Source of the DNA: Isoperla grammatica
Taxonomy: Eukaryota > Arthropoda > Insecta > Plecoptera > Perlodidae
Assembly (NCBI GenBank): GCA_945910005.1
Contig: OX246746.1
Span: forward strand, 13,807,726 to 13,871,725
Direction: 5' to 3'
DNA: 64,000 nt
Position numbers and translations under genes: made by a program. The notes under the pieces were generated by a model. The model saw only the letters and a program-made list of their open reading frames with translations, searched no databases and was not told the origin of the DNA. Positions 1-11,196 of the stretch are shown one piece after another. How positions within the stretch are numbered: the stretch's first letter is position 1; each line of letters begins with the position of its first letter.

Positions 1-36
1 TGAATTAAAGTCTCGTGTCTTACCGCTGAGCCACCT
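1..36 (-). repeat. tRNA-derived SINE fragment (family B, head)
   Basis: These bases match, with few differences, the box-A end of the SINE at 60019-60053. Both read, on the minus strand, as a tRNA-like GTGGCTCA...GGTAAGACACG head. The window begins inside this copy, so its body lies upstream of base 1 and cannot be seen. Confidence 0.6.
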
Positions 37-1030
37 GATTTCATACTGCAATAGTGTTTCCAGTCTCCACTAGTCACTAGTCATACACTAGTCATACGCA
101 CTAGTCATAAAACGCAGTTCACAGAACCTGCTTGATTCATCTGCACATCTTCACCCTTCCATGAAAAAGAAAAAAACAAGTATTAAATTTACCAAGAATA
201 CATTCGTAATGTCTGACATTACAATTAATATTTACGTTCCATATCACAGCCGTATTAGTGCCCCATAGAAGGCACACCTAAAGTAAAGTCAGTAGGGTTA
301 TGTACGACCAAAACGAGCAAGTAAACAGGGTGTTGGTGCGAGACCGAAATCAAGTTTGGGTACACTTCATCTAAACGTGGCCATGACAGTTTTCAGTCTG
401 GTTCTAAGTTCGGTCTTAAATGTAAACACAGTTAATATTGAGTGAATTCACGTTTTGTCTCGCCAAGGAATTGCGCCTCATTTATGGCAGACATTCCCAT
501 GAGACAACACACATAAGCCGCGGTATTCAAGAAGAAGTATCCCAAGTGCCCTTAAAATGACTCAATTAGATAATTCGTAACCATCATCAGAGTAGACTTA
601 TTTATTTAACAATTGGCTTGATATATGAAACGGACCCGAACAAAATACCAAAACAGGCTGGGAATGCGTGTCTTGTTTCATCTAGAAGTGACGTCACATA
701 GGGTGGGGGGTGGGGGGTGGGGGACGCAGTTGATTGACGTGGATGGCACTCTATGCTAATGCCTTGTAGACACACACACACTGCTTTGTTCTGCTATGTG
801 TGTACATCCAGCTGTGACAACGCCACAAGAAAGCGTTATTAACAATACAATCACTGTACGCAGTCTTTTTCTTTCAATGATTATGCTTTACGTCTTTATC
901 ATTGCAATCGTGCTATTTGAGACGATAAGGGGTGATAGATGAAGGTTAACATCCCTTGTTGTATTGTAAGAGGTTAGAATTCACGTCCCTAGGTTGCATA
1001 TTGTGGTTATAGCACCTATAACCACATAAC
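37..1030. other. unassigned AT-rich DNA
   Basis: No gene or known repeat is recognised here. A G-rich stretch interrupted by single T residues lies at about 701-723, and a short CA run at about 771-781. Every frame is broken by frequent stops. Confidence 0.5.
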
Positions 1031-1052
1031 AAGGTGGCTCGTTGGTCCAGTT

Positions 1053-1490
1053 TAGGTGGCTCGTTGGTCCAGTGGTTAGCATCCCTGCTTCCAATGCAGA
1101 AGGTCCCGGGTTCAAATCCCGCTTCAGGCAGAAGTTTTTTAACTTCTAATCTGGATTCAATTCTATTACTTCTTGGCTTAGATATAAGTAAACGGTGACT
1201 TTGGAGCCGTCCTAGCAACGAAGCACTCAATAAATTCAAAGTTGTTCTGAATCGGCCTTGTTGATTCTGGCATTTGTCCGCAGGTGTTCGCACTGTCCAA
1301 TCACTGATTCATATGTTTCGTATTTGAAATATCGATCTTGGATTGGTTATCGCTCACTCGTCGATGGTGTTCGAAGCCTACAGGGTTGGTTCAGTCACTT
1401 TCAATTAAAGTCCCCCACTGCAAATCAGTTTAGTTACTGAGTGGGTAGACTCTAAATGTGAATTTATTTATTTATTTTTATTTATTTATA
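1053..1490 (+). repeat. tRNA-derived SINE (family A), complete-looking copy
   Basis: The head resembles tRNA-Gly(TCC): box A TTGGTCCAGTGG near 1063-1073, an anticodon arm with TCC in the loop near 1085-1098, and a perfect box B GGTTCAAATCC at 1109-1119. The acceptor ends do not pair, so this is a retroposon rather than a working tRNA gene. A 7-bp hairpin with a TTTT loop (1130-1147) follows the head. The body (1225-1467) is shared with 24201-24441, and a further piece (about 1183-1235) is shared with 59716-59770. The 3' end is an ATTT-rich tail (1460-1490). The first 19 bases of the head also occur just upstream at 1032-1050, a 22-bp tandem duplication that doubles the 5' promoter region. Confidence 0.75.
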
Positions 1491-4473
1491 CGCCCAAACA
1501 GCATAAGACACCGCGGAGGGCAAAGTTATTGCAAAGAATCTAAGAAAGATATCTCATTTATTGTTACGTGTGCACGAAACATGTTTGTTATTATTATGGT
1601 CTGTTTTGTATGTAATATTAATTGTTTGATATTTCGTCTGTGGGAAACGGCTGAAAGTTGTGACTAACGAAAGAAGTTCCTGTTTGTTTTTGTTTGTTTT
1701 TGTTTTGTTTTGTTTGTTCTTCTACTCTGAAGCTAAGATGTTGTTCAAGAGTTAAGAAAAGTCGACCGGTGAGCGGAGAGCATAACATAAGGCTGCGTAG
1801 GTCGACTGTTGGCTGATGTTCCGATATTAGACCGGTCGGTTGTGGTCCCGACCAGCCCATTCACTTATTCCCTCTGGTCGACGCTGGTCGCGACCAAGTC
1901 GACCGAAATTTGTGACCGGTCAGATCTGGTCTTGGCTTAAAACGTGAGCACCAGACTTGAGGTTATGACTAAACTTCGCCGCGACTTTCACGACCAGTCG
2001 CAGTCGGAAATCGTTCCCTTATTCCGAAGAACCAGAGGCGAACAGTCACGTGAAACGAAGACTGGTCTAGATCGACAGGTCGAATATGGGAATACACCCT
2101 TAGTGCCCCCAACCGTGTCGTCGGTCGTTGGAGCGTTACACCGCACCGCACACTTATCAGTCGGGGAGTAGGTGCGAGGAGAGCATTATCAACAGCAGCA
2201 CTTCACTGAACTGTCTGGTGGTTGCAGGTTGAGTGAACGTGGAACCGAACCACTTATACCCAGTAGACAGGTAGGTAACTTTATGCAGGTTATCTGCCAA
2301 TAGATTCTGGCACGATACTGGCTTTTACTGGTAAACTTATTCACTACTCTCGAGGTTGTTAAGCAACTCTATATTTTACACGAAAATAACAAACATTAAT
2401 TTTAATACTGATAGTTATTATTTTGGTTTTATTTTGGATCAGAGGTGCTGGCAATGAGCCTGGGACTTTTCAATGTGAATCATTAAATCCTGGACTCACA
2501 TTGGCTTAATAAGCATGTGTGAATTCGTTATTATTAATTAAAACGCTGTGGTGAATCGAAAATACCATTTGTCTTCTATATGGACAGTTTTTGTAGTACT
2601 AAACAACATACAACAAGTCAAAACACTGGCCTTATCATAGACTTACCAAGAAATAAGCTGACCAATTAGGCTGTGTGGTGTATCGCTGTCGTACTTCTAA
2701 CCAGCGTAAACCATGCGAGTTAAAACTTTACGTGAATCCGGCCCCAGATTTGTATCCATTGCCCCGGCCTTATTACAAGTATTGTTTGGGAACCTACGTC
2801 CACCCTCTAGCTGGCTATATATTTCTAGTACGTAAAAACAATATTTTAATTCATGTAACAATTAAAAGAGAATACAATTCCACACTTCTACCCCTTGTTA
2901 ATCACGTCAGTATAACATTAACAACTACATAACATGCACAATATGTGGTATTAACGTTAAGCCAAGCTTTTTTCTTATCTCATTTATATTCATTTGTTCA
3001 CAATCAAATGAAAATATTCAATTATTTTACCGATTAGGTAAAGCCCCGCGCGCCTTTCAGAAACTAGTCCAAGTACAAGACAAGTTTGTGCTAGAACTCG
3101 TTAAAATTAGCAGTTAAGCCAAAGACACTAGCTTGAATAGCCAGCGTAAGTCACATAATAAAATGAGGAACAAGTTTTAATCCCCAAAGACTGTGCAACT
3201 GTGAGGGCTTCTGAGAAATCCTCTCTGCCGTGAGACAGCGCTGTGTACTTTCCCGTGGTCGCCAGTGGAACTACATCTAATTAACGTTAGGTACCAACAA
3301 TCGTGTATTGTAATAATACAATTCACATGACCATAAAAATAACATTTGCATGTGACGCACTGCGTGTAAGCACACTACTGAAGGGCCACAGATAAAACAC
3401 ATGCGATTTTATATACATCTAGGATTCGAGAAAAACATCGAATGGTATACCTTGGCCACATAAGACTTGCTTCCTTTTAAATTGCATAGACATCTTGTTA
3501 TAATTTCTATGACCACGTTTTTACATAATTTTACTGGTGATTTTCTATCCCGTAATTGAAACTAATTATTTGTTTAAATATTGACTGTTAAAGATAGAAT
3601 TCGGAAACTTTTCCCGGTTGTCCACATTAATGGTAAGAACATTGTGACTTAAAATTATTTTTTCCCGATCGTTACTTTTATTAAAAACTGAATTTTTCTT
3701 TTAGGTTGGAATTCTGTTCAATGAAATTTTTGTTTGTGCAGGAAGATACCCTGGGAAATGACAAAAATTGGTGTAGAACTTAGTGTTTATAACTTTATTC
3801 GTTTGAGGCCCACAGGCCGGCAAGAAATTTGCCAGCTAGTTATAGCTGTAAGCTGAAGAAGAAAGTATTTATTTTTTAACAATCTTTACAGCAGTACCGC
3901 TAATTAACTTCCATACGCACCATCCGATCGGGCTGAAATTTTTAGTGGGTCGTCTCGAGATAAAAACGCAAGGATTAAAGAAAATTTGAGGTTTCAATCT
4001 ATTATGGGTTTGCGTCGGCCACATCGTGTCCTTCAAGGCGTGCAGGAAGAGTGGCCAGTGGAAGCGCTCGCGTGCCTTAGCCCGGCGCGCTATCGTGCAA
4101 CATACATATCAAGTATATTTATTGCATTGTTCAAACTTGTTGTAGGCTTTCTTCTGTCTTTTTCTTCTTTTCTTTCTTTTTTTCATAAACAATGAACTCG
4201 GTGACACCCAACAGCCAAGAATTAATAATATTGCATTGTCCCAAAGTCACGGATCGAACTTTTCCGTCAATTTAATAAGTAGACATATTTAAAAACCCTG
4301 GGGAGCTTCTATTGCCTCCGAAAAACATGTTTAAGTTACATGGGTCGGCGTCTCGGGTGCCTTTAAATATGAACATGTTAATCGCAGCCAAACGTTTTCG
4401 GTTTGAATGGTTCTTGGACAAGCAAGTTGCCGCATATATCTAATATGTGATACAAACGATAACGATAACTTAC
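1491..4473. other. unassigned AT-rich DNA
   Basis: No recognisable gene. A (GTTTT)-type simple repeat lies at about 1680-1716. A stretch with many GACCGGTC-like and GTCGAC-like words lies at about 1760-2000, but I see no complete element there. Only short open frames occur. Confidence 0.4.
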
Positions 4474-4585
4474 CACGTTGAAATTCATTATGTTTTCGAG
4501 TTTCGTTGTCTAGTGTATCATCCTTGCTTGGGTGCGGGAATGGTTGCGGTTTCATTAAAAATTCTTCAGGACCTATATTTTCCAT
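4474..4585 (-). CDS. candidate first coding exon, hypothetical
   Basis: I do not recognise the product. On the minus strand an ATG at 4585 opens 37 codons (starting MENIGPEEFLMKPQPF and rich in K, D, E, N and P) that run directly into a consensus 5' splice site, G|GTAAGTT, at 4473-4468. The exon would end in phase 1. The frame stays open a further 16 codons upstream of the ATG, to a TAA at 4634-4636, and that stretch would encode a very hydrophobic run (WLLSLPLFIAL) but contains no upstream ATG. The start context is weak (T at -3, G at +4). No partner exon was found, so this may be chance; the donor and the composition are the only support. Confidence 0.2.
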
Positions 4586-4643
4586 ACATAAGGCAATAAA
4601 CAACGGCAATGACAGCAGCCAATATAACCAATATTACTGTTTA

Positions 4644-6267
4644 TTGGCTGCTTGCTTTTCTTGTCAAGTTGCTGCAAGAAGAACGAACGTCTTGGAGCGA
4701 GACGATGTAGCGATCGGTTTATTGTTTTAAGTATTGATATTATCTGCACAACCAATATAGACGGCGTTATGAGGATCGCTTATTCAACTGACAACCAACC
4801 AATACATCTCTGGAATATTTACCGATATTATTCGGCAACTTTTCGTGTAATTTTTTTTTTTTAGTGCAACCATTTTCTCCTTCTAACAATAACTAATACT
4901 ACTAACACATCCCTCCTTCATTCTTACATTTATTTCTCAATGTCAATACTACCACATTAGTGAACCAAAATATCATTTTACCACTGTTTCTTTTATTTCA
5001 GCCACGTATTTAACTTAATCGAAATAAAAAAGTAAATAATTACCTGGGTGATTATTTTGAATTATCATGCAAAGTACATTTTGTGCACTCTAGACGTGTT
5101 TCCAGATTAAAGTACTTAAATTCAATTGCCAAAAATACTCTTTCAATTGCATGAACAACGATAAAGAAAATTGAGTACCCAATACTTTTGAATCGTCTTC
5201 TAATGTGTATTTCCTCTCAAATGATAGATTTGTAGTTTCTTACATACAATATCCCAAATATGTTAGTAAAAATAATACTTACGATTATTTCTATGTGTTT
5301 TAATTTGTTATGTTTCCCTAGCCCCACATTATCTGTCATGTAATCTCCGCGAAATGGGTTGTCCATTGTCCAACTAATATTCACAAAAAAGGTCACATGT
5401 CGCGATATTATTGCAGATAAACGATTGAAAAAAGGTTTTGAGTTTTTACCTTTTCGTGTTTTTTTTTTATTTTTTATTTGAGAACATTTTGGGCACTTTT
5501 GACTTAACACATAAAATATAAAGCACAGTTTTGATTCAGGAACATGTCATTACTTTATGCACCTGGTGATTGGCTTGAAGAGCTGACAAGCCAACTCTGC
5601 TCCTCAAGATGTGAAAAAACAAGAACACGCTTTGTAACTTCTTTGTATCACTGAAAGCCAGACATGGTCGCTTGCCAATAGCAACAGTTAAACAAAACAC
5701 ATACTTCGTGCAATGGGCTACACAACCTTGATAGGAAAATATTATGTAGAAAATCAATTCCATACAAAATTTCAATAAACATAATAATATTTCAAGTAGT
5801 AAACTGTGTCATATTTTCAAAAGATGAGCCACTTGTTACTAGAATGGTCTGCACGAGTTGAGTTAAAGCAAGTTTTCGTGTTGACTGTATGGGTCACAAG
5901 CGAGGCAACCTCTCCCCCCCCCCCCCCCCCTCCATCCACTCGACAAGGGGAAGTTGTGATGAGTGGAGAGTAGAGGAGAGAGGAAGATATAGGATGCTGC
6001 AGCTGCGTAAGATGAGGGTTGAATTTAGTTTGCATACATTCGCCCACAACCCCACACATACTATTTCAGATCAAAGTACAATTTAACATTTCAATAACAA
6101 TCTTACTTGCTTGGGACTACTCCCATCTCATCACGTCCCTCCCCGCACCGGTAGAGCTTTGATGAGCACCGCTGTCACCCGCAAGCAGCACTGTTTGTGT
6201 GCTATACACGTGTCACATTTCAACTTCCTTACTGTGTTTTTGAATTAAGAATGTATGGCCAGCCACC
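4644..6267. other. unassigned DNA with a C17 tract
   Basis: No gene is recognised. A pyrimidine tract ending in an acceptor-like AG lies near 4985-5001 with no open exon behind it. An uninterrupted run of 17 C lies at 5914-5930. Confidence 0.4.
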
Positions 6268-6362
6268 TACACCTTGCGGAACACCCGAGTTCGCGGTCTG
6301 TTAAAATTGCTATAAAATGGTTTTAAGTTGTCCCGAAAGAAAATCAAAATATGTCATGCATA
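6268..6362 (+). mobile_element. single arm of a foldback DNA element (family F1)
   Basis: This stretch, starting CTTGCGGAACACCCGAG, closely matches the reverse complement of the right arm (and, more distantly, the left arm) of the long inverted-repeat element at 45691-46056, including the GGTCTGTTAAAATTGC and TTTTAAGTTGTCC blocks. No opposing arm is visible downstream, so this is a solo arm or a truncated copy. Confidence 0.55.
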
Positions 6363-7304
6363 TCATGTATAGATATTATATCTTTGTTCCCATATGTATT
6401 CTCATGAGAAATGAGTGAGTTGAGATCTATTCCACTTTGCAATATCTTACCGACAAGATGGGGCAGAGGATTGGAACCATGTGATTGTGCAATATTAAGT
6501 CGTTTCCTGGAGGAAACTTATCGTCTGGGTTTTATTTATTTGAAATGTCGTTTACGGTCTTTGTCATGTTTATTGCATCGAAGATATTAAAACGATTTTA
6601 TTAAAGAGGTGTTCCATCCCTAATCATTTAGAAGCTCATATATCGCTGTAGTGCTATTGATAAAGCGTGGTACAAAAATATGTTTGTAAAAAGTTGATAT
6701 CCTTTGAAATGAAGGCATTTTTCCCATTGACTAATCTCATTTGGATTTGAACTATCATCGTCAGTTAATTTAGTACAACTTACAGCCCACGAGGTGTTTT
6801 GTATTGTTTTGTACACCAAGTCATATAGGGCACCGGGTTTCATTCATTTTTTCTGCTCAATTCTTGAGTTCAACTTTAGGTTAATGGAAAAATGGACCTT
6901 GTAAGCATTTACGTGGTATGGCCGGGGGCGAGGCATTCAATCCAATAGCATAATTCAACTGGGAATCAAAAACAATCCAGGTCTCTCAGGCAGGGTTTGT
7001 TTTTGAACAATTGAAAAACACTGCGTTGGCCACTCGCTAATGATAATGACATCGCAATACGGGTGGAGGGGGGGGGGGGGCTGATCTATGGAGCGTAAAT
7101 ACTGAATGAATGTTGTTTTAGTACAACTATCTGGATGCATTGTCTGTTTTTGTACAAACAAAGAAAAGAGAATTACGCGAATATTAAATATAAAAACAAA
7201 ACAAGGCAAATGCACCCTACTATAGTCCATGTTTGTGTTGGCTTGTCCTGTCGTCTGTTTGGTGTGATAAACAGTTTAGCCGTGTTGGACGATTGTGTAC
7301 GGTT
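6363..7304. other. unassigned DNA
   Basis: No gene is recognised. A run of 13 G lies at 7068-7080. Confidence 0.4.
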
Positions 7305-7706
7305 TATCTTTTACAACTTCACTTCCAGGCTTACTTTCTACAATTACACTGCCAGGTTTATCTTCTAAAACTACACTTCCAGGCTTATCTTCTACAACTA
7401 CACTTCCAGGTTTATCTTCTACAACTACACTTCCAGGTTTATCTTCTACAACAACACTTTCAGGTGTATCTTCTACAACTACATTTCCAGGTTTATCTTT
7501 TACAACTACAATTTCAGGCTTATCTTCAAACTACACTTCCAGGCTTACCTTCTAGAACTACATTTCCAGGCTTATCTTCTACAACTACACTTTCAGGTTT
7601 ATCTTCTACAACTACACTTCCAGGCTTATCTTCTACAAATACACTTCCAGGCTTATCTTCTACAACTACACTTCGAGGTTTATATTCTACAACTACACTT
7701 ACAGGT
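7305..7706. repeat. 27-bp minisatellite, about 15 units
   Basis: Tandem units of 27 bp with consensus beginning ACTTCCAGGTTTATCT and continuing TCTACAACTAC. Because 27 is a multiple of 3, frames stay open for long distances. The minus strand reads as a repeated KPGSVVVED nonapeptide, and the plus strand as LPGLSSTTT. A unit near 7520-7550 lacks 2 bp and shifts all frames, and a stop closes the minus frame at about 7706. Units differ mainly by single substitutions (C/T after CAGG). Confidence 0.9.
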
Positions 7707-8169
7707 TAATTGACAAGGTTTCTCCGCTTGCAATGTGTTAAAGAATTGATAACTGATTACTATTAGTACGATCCTGCAGAACATTGTCCACCTATATTGG
7801 ATTGCTCAATCCTCTTCGTCTTCCTGGCATATTTACCTATGTTCTTCGAAATAGTTTCGTGTGTTCCGTTCCATCATTATCATTCACCTGCGTCACGTTT
7901 TCGTTATGTAAATATATCTGTATTCAATTATCTCTAAACCAGGGTATTCATTCCAGCCTGCACCGTTGTTTGTGTTCACTTTACGCTATAAATTAATGTA
8001 ACGTACGAGAAATTTACTGCTGGTCCTGTAACTATTTTGGTTGCCTGGTGTCAACACAAATAGATATGCCGTCATTTCTGTACTAAATACAACTTCCATT
8101 TCGTTTGATTGGCGCTGGGTAAGCAAAGGAAACTAAAGGCTCTAACTAGTCACTGTTTGTAACAATAAC
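7707..8169. other. unassigned DNA
   Basis: No gene or repeat is recognised between the minisatellite and the TTA microsatellite. Confidence 0.4.
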
Positions 8170-8308
8170 TATTACTATAATAATAATAATAATAATTATT
8201 ATTATTATTATTATTGTTATTATTATTATTGTTATTATTTATATTATTATTATTGTTATTATTCTTATTCTTATTCTTATTATTATTGTTATTATTATTT
8301 TTTGTCTA

Positions 8309-8370
<62 letters not shown>
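8170..8370. repeat. (AAT)n/(ATT)n microsatellite with strand switch
   Basis: The tract begins as AAT repeats and switches near 8195 to ATT repeats, making a perfect inverted repeat at the switch point. It then continues with interrupted TTA/TTG/CTT units and a purer TTA stretch at about 8311-8370. Confidence 0.9.
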
Positions 8371-10139
8371 GTTGTAATGTTATAATTAAGGTTGTTGCCG
8401 TCATTGTCGTAGTCGCTGTCGCTGTCATTGTTGTTGTTCACAGGAATCTTTGATAACAACTTTTCGTCATAGTTTCAACTGTTACTGCCCAGCTGTATTT
8501 CAGCAAAAGATTCCGTTTCCAACAACTGATCTGAGTTCTCCATCTAGTCTATTTCTATACACAATTTAACGTATCTGGGATCCTGCATTAATGGAAAAAA
8601 TATGCTATTGTGTAGATATAGATATGCTTGCAAGAATTACGTTCGCACGTTTCGCGCTAAGATTTTTGTCGATTACTGATCAGGGTGGAAAAATGTAAAA
8701 TAAAAATTTATTATATTTTGATGTATTCTTTATCGTCCAACTGTAATGTGCTTGTTGGTTGGTTCCATGAAAAGTTTAAGTTAATAATACATACCTATGT
8801 GTTAATAATTATAGTTTTTTTAATAATGAGTATTTTTAAAACGCGTTAAAGTATAAAAGACGATTATTCTTTGACTGCGAAAAGGATTACATTAAATGAT
8901 ACACTTTGCAACTAAAATAATAGATTCTAGTAATTTCGAATGGATAGCCCTATACTTCCTAGATTCAAATTGGGACGATATTCTCTCTATATAATTGAAA
9001 CTCTCAAGGTTTCAGTAAATCTGTACTTTTTCAATTTAGTACGAACATTGTTTGTATTTTGCTATTTGGGCTTTAAGTTGTATGCTACTTAAACGAAGTC
9101 ACGTCCATAAGATTATCGATCGATTTAACTAGATGAAAGACATAAAAAACAGAACTTGAAAAGTTAAAATGAATTTTGTAAACGTTTAAAACACATCAAT
9201 GAATAGTTTCTGATCGTGTGTCTAAGAGGTGTTGCGTTTCCCTTCAGCACTTTCTGCGTCAACTCTGCATAGAAGTGTCAGACACTCAGACAGATATAGA
9301 CAGACAGATAGACAGACAAGCTTCTCTATAGAAGCCTGGGATGTGATTGAATTGAGACGAAGATGGATAATAAGGAAGGATCGTTTCGTAAATGAAATGA
9401 GAATTTACGGAAGTTTAAATTCTTTTCATGGAGATTTTTAAGAAGTTAAAGAAAGATTTCTTTACTAGAGTCTAACTCGAAAGAAATCAGTGAGACGTAA
9501 CCAATAATATTGTTGACAAACTTAAGACGAAAGGCAATTGACTACTTGATCAATGCGGGCGTAGCAAAGAACTTGAAAGTTTTATGTGATTGGTGTTGAA
9601 CAGAGCATGAAATGAAAAATTTTGCAGGAGGTCAAGTTATATTCAAGGTAACTTAAAGGGATAGTAATTGGCTAAACTTGTATCGCTATATTTCGACCTT
9701 CAAATGCGGAAAACACGAGAAACAGAAATCATATCTTAAAACAAAGTGGAATTGAAAACGGGATTTTACGGCTTGGTTCTAAAGAAGATAATTTAATTTA
9801 GCAATGATCTTAACATCATGAGAACTCTTACAGCTAAAAGAAAACCATGTCTTGCAACGATAAAGCAATAAGGCGGGACAGTTTGCGAATCAGTCTTGAA
9901 ACGCCATAAATAAGGCAATTAAATGCTAAATTAGATAGAGCAAAAAGTAATTGAAAAATACATGGCCAGTATGAAAGCTACTGGTGCAATCAATTATAGA
10001 GCTATCGTGGGAAAACAAAAGCAATCCGTAAACGACGGAACAAAATAAAACGAAACGAAACTTGACGAGGAAATTACTGTCATCAAGGGACGCGACTTGA
10101 GTCTGCGCGTCTGGGATCATTTGGAGAGTCGAAACCCCT
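8371..10139. other. unassigned AT-rich DNA
   Basis: No gene is recognised. A short imperfect AGACAGAT repeat lies at about 9275-9320. Confidence 0.4.
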
Positions 10140-10232
10140 CGGCAACGATAGAGATTGGTTCTAACGAGGCTATAGTTTCGGGAGGACTGCGTTTCGATTC
10201 CGGACACCGGCAAACCTGACGGGTAGTAATAA
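10140..10232 (+). repeat. tRNA-derived SINE copy (plus orientation)
   Basis: The copy carries a box-B-like CGTTTCGATTCCGG at about 10189-10202, with a degenerate tRNA-like region upstream. It lies tail-to-tail with the minus-strand SINE at 10256-10470. Confidence 0.4.
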
Positions 10233-10255
10233 TAATTTTTCGTAGACAACCTGCC

Positions 10256-10470
10256 CAGGGACAATTTATGTCCCTCTTCAGGTGACTTACTAGGTATTGC
10301 GGGCTGTTAATATGACTAAATCCTACCATTCGCCTTGTGACTGAAGAAAACTTCGTAAAAAACTTTGAATCAGAATTGCCGGTGGCCGGTATCGAATCGT
10401 TGACCTACCGAATTAGAGCCTCGTGTGCTAGGACTAAGCCATCTCCATCGGTTAACCTGACTGAAAGTTG
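10256..10470 (-). repeat. tRNA-derived SINE (family B), degenerate copy
   Basis: Alignable by eye along its length with 59835-60058: the CCTCTTCAGGTG block, the TATGACT block, the AGAATTGCCG-TGGCCGG block, a box B on the minus strand (10389-10399) and an AATTAGAG anticodon region. Box A is decayed. A 7-bp hairpin AGGGACA/TGTCCCT lies at about 10256-10275 at the tail end. Confidence 0.6.
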
Positions 10471-10667
10471 GTACCGAGGGTTTCTTCAGTTCCCAAGGAC
10501 GGTATTGAATCGTGTATGACGACCGGAGATTCGTTCCAACTACAGCCAAACACCCTAATAGTCATAGTAATAGTCACTTGAACGTAAAACTGGTGTGAAA
10601 CTGAAAAGCAGAGGCTCGGACGGGGGAATAATAAAATTTGCTCCGAACAGAAATGTGTTTTAAGTAT

Positions 10668-11196
10668 TAACAATAATAACAAAAGTTGCATTCCCTACCC
10701 AATTGAAGTTTTGAAAGGGCTCTTCAAACATATCTTTAGTTTTAAAATCGTAACATAGACCAGTCGGTAAGAACGAATCTACGACTGAAGAAAATAATAT
10801 ATACCAAGGATCCAGCAGGTTGTATAACAGTGTTGTTATTAACAATAATAATACAATTTGCATTCCCTACCCAATCGTATTTTGTAAGGGCTCTCCAAAT
10901 CTTCGACCATATCTTTAGTTTTAAAATCGTTACATAGACCAGTCGGTAAGAACGAATCTACGAATGAAGAAATGAATATATACCAAGGATCCAGCAGGCT
11001 GTATAACAGTGTTGTTATTAACAATAATAAAAAAAGTTGCATTTCCTACCCAATCGTAGTTTTGTAGGGGCTCTTCAAACATACCTTTAGCTTTAAAATC
11101 GGTATATAGACCGATCGGTAAGAACGAATCTACAAATGAAGAAAAGAATATATACCAAGGATCCAGCAGGCTGTTTAACAGTGTTGTTATTATTTA
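10668..11196. repeat. three-unit ~175-bp tandem repeat
   Basis: Three consecutive units start near 10685, 10857 and 11036 (spacings of about 172 and 179). Each contains CCTACCCAAT, GACCAGTCGGTAAGAACGAA (with changes in unit 3), ATATACCAAGGATCCAGCAG and ends GTGTTGTTATTAACAATAA, which holds a short palindrome. Units differ by scattered substitutions and small indels, so this is an old local expansion. Confidence 0.85.

Noticed and set aside
1055..1131. Functional tRNA-Gly gene
   Set aside because: Box B and the anticodon arm are good, but the acceptor ends do not pair and the sequence continues into a body shared with another locus, so it is a SINE head.
3700..3790. Acceptor-like pyrimidine tract followed by a short frame ending in TAG
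   Set aside because: The pyrimidine tract is interrupted and only about 13 codons follow; no partner donor could be linked.
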